From Eukaryota sp. TZLM1-RC (taxonomy: Eukaryota; Metamonada: BaSk clade), in contig JAUPSS010000004.1 of assembly GCA_040285825.1 (NCBI GenBank), positions 6,579,658 to 6,643,657 of the forward strand: a stretch of 64,000 nt of DNA, in the 5' to 3' direction. Position 1 is the first letter of the stretch. Each line of letters begins with the position of its first letter. The notes below the pieces were generated by a model. That model worked only from the letters and a program-made list of their open reading frames with translations, ran no database searches and was not told where the DNA came from. This document shows positions 42,599 through 53,581 of this stretch, in pieces. The position numbers were made by a program, and so were the translations under genes.

Positions 42599-45420
42599 TC
42601 ACTGTCCATGTTGGTTCTTCCTCTTTTCTTCTGGTAAAAACTTATTGAGAATTAGTGCTAGTGTCTCTCTCGTCACAGGTTTGGTCACCCACCCATTCAT
42701 TGCTGCCTTTAGGGATTCAAGTTTGCTTTCGACCGAGGCATCTGCCGTCAACATTATAATCGGCACTCTGGGAATCGTGTTTAAATCCTCAAATGACCTT
42801 ATCTCTCTTGCAGCGTCTGTTCCTGGGAAATGCATTCCTTGAGTTATAATTACCAAATAAACATACTGTAATCCATTAAAATTAAATCAAATGCATAGGG
42901 GTCTTTGATATACTCTTCTATGGCTACTGTTCCATCGTTAACAGCTTTATAACTACAATTCAATGAGTTTAAGAGCATGGAGATTACTTTCTGATTGATT
43001 GGATGATCGTCGGCTATTAAAATGTACCATTGCTCCTTAGACTTTGCTTCACGGATACTTCCAACAGCAGCCAAATCATGAGGACCTGAGGCAGTAGTTA
43101 GAAGATGTTCACCAGATCTACCCTCAGGTTCAGAGAACAACGTAACCAAATCCTTAAAGGTAAAAGGTAAGAACAATGTTTTGGATCCTAATAGCGCAAG
43201 CTGATCTCTTGAAGCCAAATGCCACACACTTACTGTTTTTTCATATTCTTCCAAGATTTGTGGATATTTTTGACATAAACTTTCTGAAATCAGAAGTGTT
43301 TGGAAGTGTTTGGTTGGTTCACTGAATTTTGACAATAGTTTCAGGGCATTTTCTGCAAAATTACTAACAAGAGAATGTCGGTAGAGATCAATCACTTTAA
43401 GCTTTAGTGCCCTTAATTGACGCAGCATCAATCTTTTGCTGAATCCATCCTCCATTGCAACAAAACATTCTGTCGTTTCAAAGCGAGTCGGGGTAGCTTT
43501 TGTTTCTCCTAAAGGTAGAGTCAAGTGCAACCAAAAACGAGAGCCTTTTTGATAAGTGCTCCTAAACTCAATTTTAGAATTCATCAGTCCAGCTAGAGCA
43601 TCACTAATGGCAAGTCCCAATCCTGACCCTTTCTGCTTTGCCAATAATGATGTACCCACTTGGGAGAAAGCCTTGAACAACAAATTTTGCTGTGGCTTTG
43701 GGATTCCTATTCCGGTATCCTCTACACTGATTGTGAAGGACACATTGTGTGTGTTGCTAGATAGCAATGACACATGTATGAACACATGACCAACGTCTGT
43801 AAACTTAATAGCATTGGCAACCAGATTAACAACAATTTGCTGAATTCGAAATCGATCACCAGCAACAATCACATCCAGTCGAGGATCGATGAAGGCACCA
43901 AAGTCAACATCACTTCTCATTAGAGATTGATCTGAGAACATTAAAAGCACAGCATCAATAATATCAGGGATTCTCAATTCAGTAATGTCCAAATCAATTT
44001 TGCCTTGTTCAATCTTGGAAAAGTCTAATATGTTGGATACAAGAGAGAGTAAAGTATTACCTGATTGAGTTACGACGTTGACCACATGGGCTTGTATTGG
44101 AGTGAGCGAAGAGGATGACTGCAACATGGACAACAGACCTAGGATTGAATTAAGCGGAGTTCTAAGTTCGTGGGACACAGTGGCTAGAAACATACTCTTG
44201 GCTTTATTTGCTGACTGTGCAGCCATTCTTGCTTCTGAGAGCTCAGTAGTATCTTGTACAATTCCGGACAATTCCAATACATCCCCATGTTCATCAAACT
44301 TTGTACCACGGCCTCGTTTTGTCACATAGATCAGCTTTGGAGGCTCGTGAAAGGTGTAACGATGTTCTTCAACGGTGAACGTTTCTGTACAGAGAGAGCG
44401 ACATCTGCAATTGTGATCAAAGACTCTGTCCCATTCCAATAGATATTCTGCTGCCAGTCTTGATCGCATTACTGCATAATCAACTGGGCTGTTGTCATCA
44501 CCACAGAGTCCATGTATCTCTCGTGCAATAGAATCAAACCAGAATTGTCTCGTTCTACAATCAAACTTAAAAAAGCCAAAGTTGGTGATTCGTTGAGTTT
44601 CTTTGAGATCTTTCAGTGCACTGTTTAGTTGGTTTTTGGTGTTCTCCAACTGTTTCATTGTGTTGGCTTGCTCCATTATTATCTCTTGATTCTTTTGAGT
44701 TGTCGTTACTTCCTCTGTGACGTCTCTTAAAGCTCCAAAGAGCTTCATAGTACCATCCTCTGCCACTAGTGTTTGACCTCTTGCTTTTGCCCAGTGAATT
44801 TCACCAGTTCTTTGGTTCTTCAAGGGACCCAAGTTTTCATAAGTTCCTCCATGTGTAACAATGTCATCAAACTTTTCCTTGACGATTTCACGATAACCAG
44901 GTAAATACAAGTTGGCAATATCATCGGCGTCTATCGTATCAGTTGGAGAAGTACCGCACATATTGTGTATAAATTCAGAGAGGTAGAATGAGTTTGATTC
45001 AGTGTTCCACTCCCAAACCCCAGTATTCACCAATTCCAAAGCCAAATTGTAGAGAGATGGATTGCTTTGAAGAGGGTATGTCTTCTCTATGGTATTGGTT
45101 AAAGTAGTGAAGGTGAATAACAGGTTATGATGTGGATCCAGACTAGTAAGAACGGGAGTGCAAATCGTTTGACATTTAGTCCCATCAGAACGCTTCAAAA
45201 TTACACAAGAAGAGGACTGAACCACATCACTGCCAAGTTTAACTACACAAGAGATGTAATCCATGCCATAGTCAAGGATCTTGCTGATATGTTGGCCAAT
45301 TAACTGAACTCGATTTTGGTAGAACAGGTGAGATACAAGATTTTCTGATATGTTCTCGACCAAAAAAGAAGTGCAGTTCAGCTCAAGCACCAATGAAGGG
45401 GACAGCTGTACGTTGAACAT
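42599..45420 (-). CDS. Hybrid histidine kinase with PAS sensors and receiver
   Basis: 930 residues after splicing one intron (exons 45420-42867 and 42837-42599). N-terminal PAS-like region; a second PAS/PAC (residues about 120-240, with GPLKNQRTGEIHWAKARG and KLFGALRDVTEE); a third PAS-like region (about 270-395). DHp domain with FLATVSHELRTPLNS, phospho-acceptor His417. HATPase with NLVANAIKFTD (N box), DTGIGIP and GSGLGLAIS. A C-terminal receiver begins YILIADDHPINQ, with phospho-acceptor Asp850 in DLILMDY and the conserved Lys in GWVTKPV. No membrane segment, so a cytosolic sensor feeding a phosphorelay is inferred. Confidence 0.93.
42838..42866 (-). other. 29-nt intron in the receiver domain of the histidine kinase
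   Basis: Reads GTATGTTTATTTGG at the 5' end and AACTCAAG at the 3' end. Removal joins LMDY to RMHFPGTDAAREIR, restoring the receiver fold. Unspliced, the frame stops three codons after MDYSM. Confidence 0.88.
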
Positions 45421-46737
45421 TCAACACACACTGATTTACAGTAGATTGTCGTTTACCCAATCAAATCATACATTCTTTTTCAACTGTTTTGCCAAATTGT
45501 GTTTTCATATCAGCCAAAATAATCAAACATCAGACATTACTATTGCATAATAAATTAGATTTGAAAATGAGGAATTCTAGACTACAACTATTTTGTATTC
45601 AACAAGATCCTGAACACTGCTCAGTGAACAACCAAAGTAGTTGTCTTGGACATCTTGTTGTACTTCCTTCTCAGTCAGACGTATGTTCGATGATTTCGAC
45701 TGTACTGATACCAACAAATAATAGTTCAGGGACTTAATTTAAATCCAATTTTGTTACTATATCAGTGTCGACGTTCCGACATTTTTTTGGTCAGTGCGCA
45801 CCCATCGACATGAGTTTTAAACTATTTGATATCAAATTCCTCAATATCAAATTGTCTAAAGATTATCTAGTCAATTTTGGATTTAGATGTTTTGTTTGTT
45901 ATTGTTTTATAATAAACCAAATCTACTGTATGTCACAAAAATAAAGACACCAAACCTTCTGCCATTCAGATAAACCTATTCCCTTTTGGTAAACTGTGTT
46001 TTTATTGAACTAAAATTTAATCAATCAAATTGATATCAAACATTGGTTCAACACACCATTCATCTAATTTTATCTCCACAACTTCTTCTATATCACTCTC
46101 ACAGCAACTTACTACATAGTCTTAAAGTATTAAACAATATTTATTGAGTAAGAAATTATGCCTTTGATAAAAGGTAGATTACTAATTCGAAAAAGAATTA
46201 AGTCGAAGCCCTGTACCTCTCGCAAAATACTAGGGCTTTCTGGATTTCAATATTCTACCTGCACTAACACAATTTGGGGCATTTTTCATGATGACTTGAA
46301 CAATATGTCTCTTGTCACGGTTTATTTGTTGATTATCTGAATCAAAATAAGACTCTATAGTATTTGAAATAAAAACATCGGTCTTCTCGTTGCCTGAAGT
46401 GTCAATAGCAGTCAAACAAAGTGATCATCATTGGGATTGATTTGTGAATAAATAGAGAAGTGGTCTCGACTGCCTGTCGCTCACAAATGTTTATGCTAAA
46501 GTAGTGGTAAGTTTATTGTATCGCATCAAACGGGTGCGATGGCAAAAACAACTGCACCACCGAACACTGCATATTGTCTTCATATGCCAAAATCAACATA
46601 CTGACCTGACACAATCAATAACAAAATCCACACCAAATGTAGAAGCACAGAAGTAGAAATATTTTATCCCACAGTTTGGTCTTTGTCAGGTATTTTCTTC
46701 ATGTAAAAATTCGAATCAGAAATCTGATCTGTTGTTC
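45421..46737. other. 1.3-kb spacer
   Basis: Upstream region of the histidine kinase. Two short forward frames (ending 45737 and 46340) have no recognisable homology. Nothing else seen. Confidence 0.5.
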
Positions 46738-49036
46738 AGAATTTTTTTTACCAAAATTTTAATTTTGTTCAAAACCTATAAATCAACATCTAAAAAATCC
46801 ATCTCTCCCAGAACAAAAACACTAGATGCAACTCTCTCATAGTGAGATCCAAGAGAAAGCAAAGCATCAGAAACCATCTTCAACATCCCCTTAAAAATAG
46901 AAAACACAATTCAATTTTGCCAAAACAATCTGTTGCAATTTCTGCCAGTTCTTCTCTTTACAATCATTTCAAAATCATCCAAAAGACGTAAAGCAGTTGG
47001 TGCAAGTGAACCAAAAAAGGAAACTACAAATGGATACAAATTGTATTTTGCATGGTGTAGACTGGCCAATTTGGACAAAGGTTCATTGTATTTTTTGAAT
47101 TTAAAATTTTCAGCATTTGAAAGGAGATTATGAATTTCAGAATTAACTAGCCTTTCATTTGAGGCATTACAAGGATCAACAGACATTACATCCAATAAGA
47201 TGAAACTTCCATCTAATCCAGGTAATATAACATCACCTCTATTATTCTTACGAAAATCATCTTCAGCATCAAACAGATTTGACAACAGAGGTTCCAAGAA
47301 GGATTCAATTCTATGAGATTTACACATACAATATAACTGGGCTCTTACAGCATCATGAACCTTGCTTCTAAAAGTAATAAAATGTTTACAATTTAACAAA
47401 TGAGTAGTTGTAATTTCTCGAGAACATTTACAAATTAAATTATGAGGTAAATTATCAGGCCAGATAAAGGAACGAAATCTCATATTTAGAATCCAAGCAG
47501 AATCGGTTAAGAGAGTACCATCAACTTGGGGAATTGTTGTTACTAAGGCAGAAGAAGTACTGTCACACATATCTTGTAAAAGATTTGCAAAAGCGGGATT
47601 CTTTTGCTTGGCCAAGCCAAGTCTTACATCAAAATCCATGATTTAAAAAATCTTTGACAATTTTTGTTGAAGCTTTTTACAGCAAAACTGTAAATTAAAA
47701 AGAGATCGGTTTGGAATTTCTTGAATTGATTGAGGAACACATTTGGTCCAAATTTGTGGCGGCAATTTTTCAAGTTCACAAGATAACTCATACAAATAAG
47801 GACTGCAATTGGGAACTAACAGATGAGAATCATCAGGAAATCTACGAGAAAATTCATAAATAAAATTTTTGCCACACTCAAGAATGCTGATTGACACAAA
47901 ATTGAAGATTTAGTAAATCCAATATCACCCAAATTTGCTGAAGAAAATAAGAGACTTTTCAACATTCCTGGTTCTACATCCAATAAATCAGCAAAAAATT
48001 CGGTTCTCAATGAATTAAATGAACGACAGAAATCTAATGCTATGGAAGGAGCACAAGATCTCAAAATGTGGGTTATTCTCCCAGTGTAGCAAATTTTAAG
48101 CATGAAAAATTTAATAAGCTTTTCTATATCTAAAGAAGAAATTGAATCAAGTTCAATTTTCATTTTTTCCAAAACAACTTGCAATTCATTCTGAATTTGA
48201 GGCACGTTTCCTAACCAACAACCAAGGAACTTAAAAGCATCACTACTATAATTAGTAAAAGGGACAATAGAATCGTTTATCACAAGATCTTGAGCAGAAG
48301 AGCCAATCAGAAGGCATTTGCTCGCATTAAGATAAAGCCCAATATTTTCATATGAATCGGCAATTTCTTGAGCAACCAATTCTAGTAAATCAAATGAACC
48401 AATCAAGGATATATCATCCATATAAGCAACTATTTTTATAGAAGGGTATTTTTGCTTAATGATATTTAAAGTTTTGTGAATAGCTAAACAAAACAAAAAT
48501 GGGCCTAAAGGATCACCTTGCTTCACACCAAAAGATGATTTAAGACCAAATGAATTATAAATTAAATCTGATTCTTTCCCATAAAAATGATAGAAAAAAC
48601 TCGATAGCTCAGGAAAATCAGATTAAATTACTTCAAAAATTGCTTCTCGCTTTACAAAATTAAATGCATTTTAAAAGTCAAGATTAAAAATATAATTATT
48701 TTCCTCTGCATTAAAAAAAGTATCTGAGGCAATAGCAGCAACAGAAGCACCATCAATTGTTTTGATTCCAAATTGATGAGGATTCAAAAATGTAGAAGCT
48801 TTGTCTTTGACACGATCAAAGACAATTGATGCCAGCAAACGAGAAAAAGATTCACCCACAGCAATTGGGCGTATTCCATCAGGTTTGATTCCGTTTCCAG
48901 GCTTTACTAAAGCAATCAGACGTGCAGCGAGTAATTTAAATGGAGGATTAATTTTCAAAACAATTAATTGTTGAAAATATGTTGTTCAGAAAGTCGTTGA
49001 ATTTCCTCCTCAAGAAATTCATTTATTGTTGAAACC
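46738..49036 (-). mobile_element. Non-LTR retrotransposon family B, longest copy
   Basis: Reverse-strand frames in order: 48958-48671 (RT fingers, PDGIRPIAVGESFSRLL, ending YIFNLDF at the first catalytic Asp), 48526-47816 (MKQGDPLGPFLFCLAIH, VAYMDDISLIG with intact M-D-D, NASKCLLIG, FLGCWLGN), 47897-47643 (thumb) and 47639-46911 (CKCSREITTTHLLNCKHF zinc motif, RGDVILPG..ILLDVMSVDP endonuclease-like segment). Joins need frameshifts. The 3' tail has ATGTTGATTTATAGG and TTTTGGTAAAAAAAA. Upstream codons FVSTINEFLEEEIQRLSEQ run up to the TIR element at 49037. Confidence 0.88.
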
Positions 49037-49600
49037 TACACCGCCGGAGGTAATTAGTCTCAGTGCAAAATTAGTCCCACTGAGACTAATTATGTCCTGA
49101 TACCATCGGAAATTCCATTTCTGATTCCATTTCAAGTGTCTTTTCGGCAGAACCTAAATAGCAACCAAGAAAGCAGAAACTAGTTGAAGTATAATCAATA
49201 TATGGAACCTCAAGGGAATTAATTATTAACTTAACATTTTTCCTAGAAATACAAAAACATTTTTGAACATTCAATTCAAGACCTATGGATTGGTATAATG
49301 TAGCAGCTTCATTAGCAACTCTCTTTATTGTACTTTCTGCACCAATACAAGAAATGTCATCCATATAAGCTACCACTTGAAGATCAGAATTTTCTTCTTT
49401 TAATTTTTTTCAAAATTGGGTGAATCGCAAGACAATAAAAGAAAGGACCTAAAGGGTCTCCTTGTTTAACTCCTGATAAAGAATCAAGATTAAAGGAATT
49501 AAAAATTAAATCAGATGAATTACCATAAAACTTGTCTAAGTAGCCTCAAATCTTGAATACAGAATTAGTCTCATTGAGACTAATTTCTTCCGGAGGTGTA
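49037..49600. mobile_element. TIR element with palindromic ends carrying an RT fragment
   Basis: Left end TACACCGCCGGAGG then AATTAGTCTCAGTG. The right end is the inverse, TACACCTCCGGAAG then AATTAGTCTCA reading inward: about 25 of 29 positions match. Inside each end the AATTAGTCTCA block is itself part of a palindrome. TA lies at both edges, consistent with a TA target duplication. The interior (about 49545-49090, reverse strand) is an RT piece with AYMDDISCIGAES and FLGCYLGSAE. No transposase, so this would be a non-autonomous, MITE-like element. Confidence 0.55.
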
Positions 49601-49836
49601 AATTGACTTTGTGTTTACATTAAATGGTGACGGGGTTGTAAGTACATATACACGTATTTCAAGATTCACTATACAGTATATCATAATGGTAGTTCCAACC
49701 AGTGATACATGTTGCAAAGGGTTGATGAAAGAGAGTTGAGATACCCTTCCAAAATTCACTTCCAAAGAACCACCAATTCCACTATATCAGAACCCAAGAA
49801 TTACTTGTTCGATTGACATTGATAATATCTTTCAGA
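49601..49836. promoter_or_regulatory. Upstream region of the TRK gene
   Basis: TTGACATTG lies about 16 nt before the ATG (resembling the AASS upstream octamer), and TTTCAG directly precedes the start. Confidence 0.3.
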
Positions 49837-51498
49837 ATGGTACAGTTAGTCAACTTCTATGCACTCCATCTTGTATCATTTGTTAGTATTTCCATTATAG
49901 GGTCCTTCATCATTTGGCATTTTGAACACAATTCTTACATTGACTCTTTATTTCTTGCTGTAACTTCCATTACTGATACAGGCCTTCTCTCTTCAGATCT
50001 ACAATCTGCTCGTTTCGTTTCTCAAGCCATTGTCCTTCTCCTCATTGTCATGGGGTTTCCTATTCTTTGGACCCTTGTACCTCTCATTTTACGAAGAAGG
50101 TTCTTGGTCAAACAGTTTGACCAACTTGTGGTACCAACAACCCCAAAGCCTGACCAAACACTCGACCAAATACCCCAAAAACCTTTACCATTGTACACTT
50201 ATAGTGTAGAGTATTGGGCAATGGGACGATTGCTGCTTGTGGTCATCTCTTACTGTTTTTTCTTCCTTTTAATAGGCTTTCTCTCTCTTTGCTTGAGGTT
50301 TTATTTTTGTCCCCAGTGCAGGGAAACTGCTGAAGAAGTTGGTGGTTGGCTTTGGTTCTCCATCTTCCATTCCATAGCAGCTTTCACGAACGCAGGCATT
50401 AGTATTTTCGGCGAATGTCTAACCCCCTTCCGCAATGATCCATGGATCTTATTAACTATTTGTGGCTTAATTGTAGGTGGCCAAACAGGATTTCCTTTCT
50501 TTTTACGATTAATTTGCCTCTGGAGGAGTAAAAGGTCCAGTTATTCCACGGTTTATTCATTCTTGTTAGACAAGGGGCGGCTTGTTTATACACATCTTTT
50601 CAACACCACTGAGACGGCGTGGCTGGGATTTTGGTGGTTGGTTTTCTTTTTTGTTCAGTTTATAGGTTTAATTGTTTTTGATTTGGAATTGTTGGCTACA
50701 CGTCCTTATTTGAACGCCTTCTTTATGACAATTTCCACCAGAGTTTGCGGTTTTTCTACTATTAACCTTGGAGAAATGTCTATGCCTATGCTGAATATCC
50801 TGATACTGCTACAAGTTCTCGCTGCCACTCCTTTTATTTCAATTCTAAGGAAATCCGCCAAGGTTATTGAAGATAGTGACCCTGAACCCAATGGAATAGT
50901 TGCTGCTCTAAGGAAGATGTACAAAACCCAACAAACCAACCCTTGGGCAAGGGATTTCCTTTGGATTTATGCTTCTTGGTTAGTCATGACAATAACAGTC
51001 CACAAGAATCTTCAAGACTTTATGTTTAGTTCCCTTTATGAAGTCAGCTCTGCTTATGGTAACATTGGTCTATCCACTGGCTGGCCTGATACCTCTGCAT
51101 CTTTTGTTGGCGTTAGTGGAACTTGCGGTAGATTTTTGATTATTGTTGTTATGCTGGCTGGTAGGCATCGTGGTCTCCCTTCCTCTGTAGATAAAGCTGT
51201 CAGTACCCTTACCTTTGATGGTGTTGCTGATGATGTTCTTCATTTGCTTCCTGAAGAAGTTGTGGTCAAAATGGGGGTGCAGACGAGGGAGATTCAAGAC
51301 GTGAAAGATTCTACTGTTCTTGATCCATTGATTGTTAAAATTCTGTCCAGTCAAGAATCCAATCAGGGGGAAACTGTGACGTTTCAGCCAGTCAACAACA
51401 CGTTTCCTCCCAGACGGGGGGTTAATTTGAAAGATATTAAAAAGTTAATGAAAGAAAAAAGACCAAATTCAGTTAACACTTTATTTGATGTCAATTAA
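49837..51498 (+). CDS. TRK/HKT-type potassium (cation) transporter
   Basis: 553 residues from ATG 49837. Four membrane-pore-membrane units are visible, with filter segments LAVTSITDTGL (about 45), AAFTNAGISIFGE (about 182), STRVCGFSTINLGE (about 300) and SSAYGNIGLSTGWP (about 405). Each holds the Gly expected in TRK filters. Between units 1 and 2 is a modest cytosolic loop (about 90-130), much shorter than in yeast Trk1. The closing part LPSSVDKAVSTL is typical of the family. Plasma membrane K+ (or Na+) uptake is inferred. Single exon. Confidence 0.92.
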   Translation: MVQLVNFYALHLVSFVSISIIGSFIIWHFEHNSYIDSLFLAVTSITDTGLLSSDLQSARFVSQAIVLLLIVMGFPILWTLVPLILRRRFLVKQFDQLVVPTTPKPDQTLDQIPQKPLPLYTYSVEYWAMGRLLLVVISYCFFFLLIGFLSLCLRFYFCPQCRETAEEVGGWLWFSIFHSIAAFTNAGISIFGECLTPFRNDPWILLTICGLIVGGQTGFPFFLRLICLWRSKRSSYSTVYSFLLDKGRLVYTHLFNTTETAWLGFWWLVFFFVQFIGLIVFDLELLATRPYLNAFFMTISTRVCGFSTINLGEMSMPMLNILILLQVLAATPFISILRKSAKVIEDSDPEPNGIVAALRKMYKTQQTNPWARDFLWIYASWLVMTITVHKNLQDFMFSSLYEVSSAYGNIGLSTGWPDTSASFVGVSGTCGRFLIIVVMLAGRHRGLPSSVDKAVSTLTFDGVADDVLHLLPEEVVVKMGVQTREIQDVKDSTVLDPLIVKILSSQESNQGETVTFQPVNNTFPPRRGVNLKDIKKLMKEKRPNSVNTLFDVN

Positions 51499-51552
51499 TT
51501 AGTTTTTTTTAGTTTTTTTGTATTATATTTTGTTTAACGGTTTAAGTTTGTT

Positions 51553-52821
51553 TCAAACTTCATGTAGAAATTGGCCTTTTTTGTTAATAATTAAATTCAA
51601 ATATTTGGAGTTTCTGATATACCTAAAATAGTTGATGCAAATTAAGTTGAGGAACAGTACCAGAACCAAATAATCATGATTAACTACCAAAGAAATACCA
51701 ATAAATGGTAGATCAACAATTAAAAAAGCAATAATAATTGAAATAGTGGGTAATTTGTACCTTTGGAGGGAAAAAAGAATTGATTCAAAAGAAAAAGAAT
51801 TGAAATTGACAAAGAGTCCGATAACAAACAGAAGGAAAAAGGAAAAGACGAAAAATGTAGAATTAAATGTAAATAATTTAATTAAATAAAGAGTGCCAAA
51901 AATGAATGGAGTCAAGAAGAGTCCACATATAGCAAAGACCTTTCGTGAATCAATCAATAATTGATTGATATCTCTTTTTTGAGCTAGCACCATAAGCGTA
52001 GCCCCTATTCCATCAATAAAAGAGCAAATCACAACCCAAAAATTTGATAAATATTGGAAATAGATTAAACAGTGAAAACATCTTCGTGTGACAATAAAAC
52101 CATTTAGAAAATAAATTAAATCAACAAAAAAAGCTCTAACTAATAAGTAGAGTGTTCCTTCAGAAAAAAGTTTAAATTTTTGAATTGTTAACCGGAAACT
52201 GAAAAAGAAAAGATTGATTTGATTGATTAAACAAACCTTCGACACTAAGAACAACCCATAACCAGATTGTAAAATCAAAGCAAACACCTGAAACAACCCA
52301 AAAACCCAAAGAAATTCTGACTGAAAAACAACTACAAACAAGACCAAAAAAATTGAATTTAAAACAACGAAAGAAACTGCCAAAAACAAAGCTTTTTTAA
52401 AAGCATCAAATCCTTGCAAAATTCCAGTAATTGTTGAATTTATTAAAAGAAAAGGAAAAGTCAAGGTTTTGAAAAAGTAGTAAGTGTTGTATGAAGTTTG
52501 GCCCACAAGAAACGATTTCAAACAAAAGGTAATAAAGGTCAAGCAGATTCCTATTGAAAAGCTCAAAATGAGAGAAAGCTGTACCAAGTGTATTACAGAG
52601 GACTCCTTTCTAAGAGTAGACACTTTGGAAGTGAGAGAGACTACAAGAATTGAGAAGAAGCATGTGATTGGAGAAAGAAGTGTGTTGAAGCGAGCATAGA
52701 CAACAAAATGATCTGATAGAAAATGACCAAGAATCACAGTTTGAATAAGAGAATAAATAGGAGATATGAGATACCTCGCTATTGAGGGTGTAGAACGCCG
52801 TATGATAGAAGAGGCACTCAT
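51553..52821 (-). CDS. MATE-like multidrug/metabolite transporter
   Basis: 422 residues from ATG 52821, nearly all hydrophobic with about 12 membrane segments. The spacing and segments such as TSKVSTLRKESSV, ITGILQGFDAFKKAL and SFIDGIGATLMVLAQKRD resemble MATE/DinF-type antiporters. It is very rich in Phe and Leu and quite diverged. A flippase of the related MOP superfamily is the main alternative. Convergent with TRK, 54 bp apart. Confidence 0.7.
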   Translation of the reverse strand: MSASSIIRRSTPSIARYLISPIYSLIQTVILGHFLSDHFVVYARFNTLLSPITCFFSILVVSLTSKVSTLRKESSVIHLVQLSLILSFSIGICLTFITFCLKSFLVGQTSYNTYYFFKTLTFPFLLINSTITGILQGFDAFKKALFLAVSFVVLNSIFLVLFVVVFQSEFLWVFGLFQVFALILQSGYGLFLVSKVCLINQINLFFFSFRLTIQKFKLFSEGTLYLLVRAFFVDLIYFLNGFIVTRRCFHCLIYFQYLSNFWVVICSFIDGIGATLMVLAQKRDINQLLIDSRKVFAICGLFLTPFIFGTLYLIKLFTFNSTFFVFSFFLLFVIGLFVNFNSFSFESILFSLQRYKLPTISIIIAFLIVDLPFIGISLVVNHDYLVLVLFLNLICINYFRYIRNSKYLNLIINKKGQFLHEV

Positions 52822-53246
52822 GCAAGAGGTGTTACACAATGCATTGGTATTGATTTTGAAAAGAATTTTTTAAAAATGAAACATTCGCAAAGATGTCTTG
52901 TTTGTGAAGCGTAATGAAGCAACTCCAGTCTCTGATTTTGTGTTTGAAGAGCACAATTTGAAGGTGTAGACTCAATAAAATGTTCTCGAAGTGTTTTGAA
53001 AAAGTTTTTTGCTCTTCTGGCTGAAACATAAAGTAGTTAATGGTAAGTAAATAGATTATAGATGTAACAATAACAAAAAACAGAAAAAAAAAACAAAAAA
53101 AACAAAAAAGAACACACGTATGTGATTCTGATTTTTTGCTTATAATACATTAATTGGCATATACGCAAAGCATTTTAAATATAAATGAAAATGTATGGTT
53201 TCAAATGTCACTGCATAGAGAGTCAAATTGATTCATTTATTCGATA
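52822..53246. other. Spacer with A-rich tract
   Basis: Contains an (A)n-C-(A)n low-complexity tract near 53070-53110. Otherwise nothing. Confidence 0.5.
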
Positions 53247-53486
53247 ATGAAAGTAATTATGAAAGTATATATCACTCTTGTATTATCAGCAGCCAGTAAT
53301 CATTATTGTTTCAAATTAATATACTGCTTCACTACTTTCGATGTTATTGAAAAAGTATGTCGAAAAACAAAAAATGGAACATTAAAAACTGTTGGTTCTA
53401 CAGGTGGAGAAATTTTTATTTGGAGCAATGTGATCCAAAACGATGTGGACACTCATATATGGATGACCATATATGTCGAAAAATAA
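53247..53486 (+). CDS. Possible small secreted protein
   Basis: 79 codons from ATG. The hydrophobic start MKVIMKVYITLVLSAAS could be a signal peptide, and it has four Cys residues. No homology recognised. It could equally be a chance frame in AT-rich DNA. Confidence 0.25.
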   Translation: MKVIMKVYITLVLSAASNHYCFKLIYCFTTFDVIEKVCRKTKNGTLKTVGSTGGEIFIWSNVIQNDVDTHIWMTIYVEK

Positions 53487-53581
53487 GAATGCAGTACTGA
53501 AAACAAAAAAATGTCAATCCCTAAAACAGAGACAATGTTTCAAGAAAACAATTGAGTAAAACTAAATAATTTATGTACAAA

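Noticed and set aside
45489-46340. Two short forward frames upstream of the histidine kinase
   Set aside because: No conserved motif; length expected by chance.
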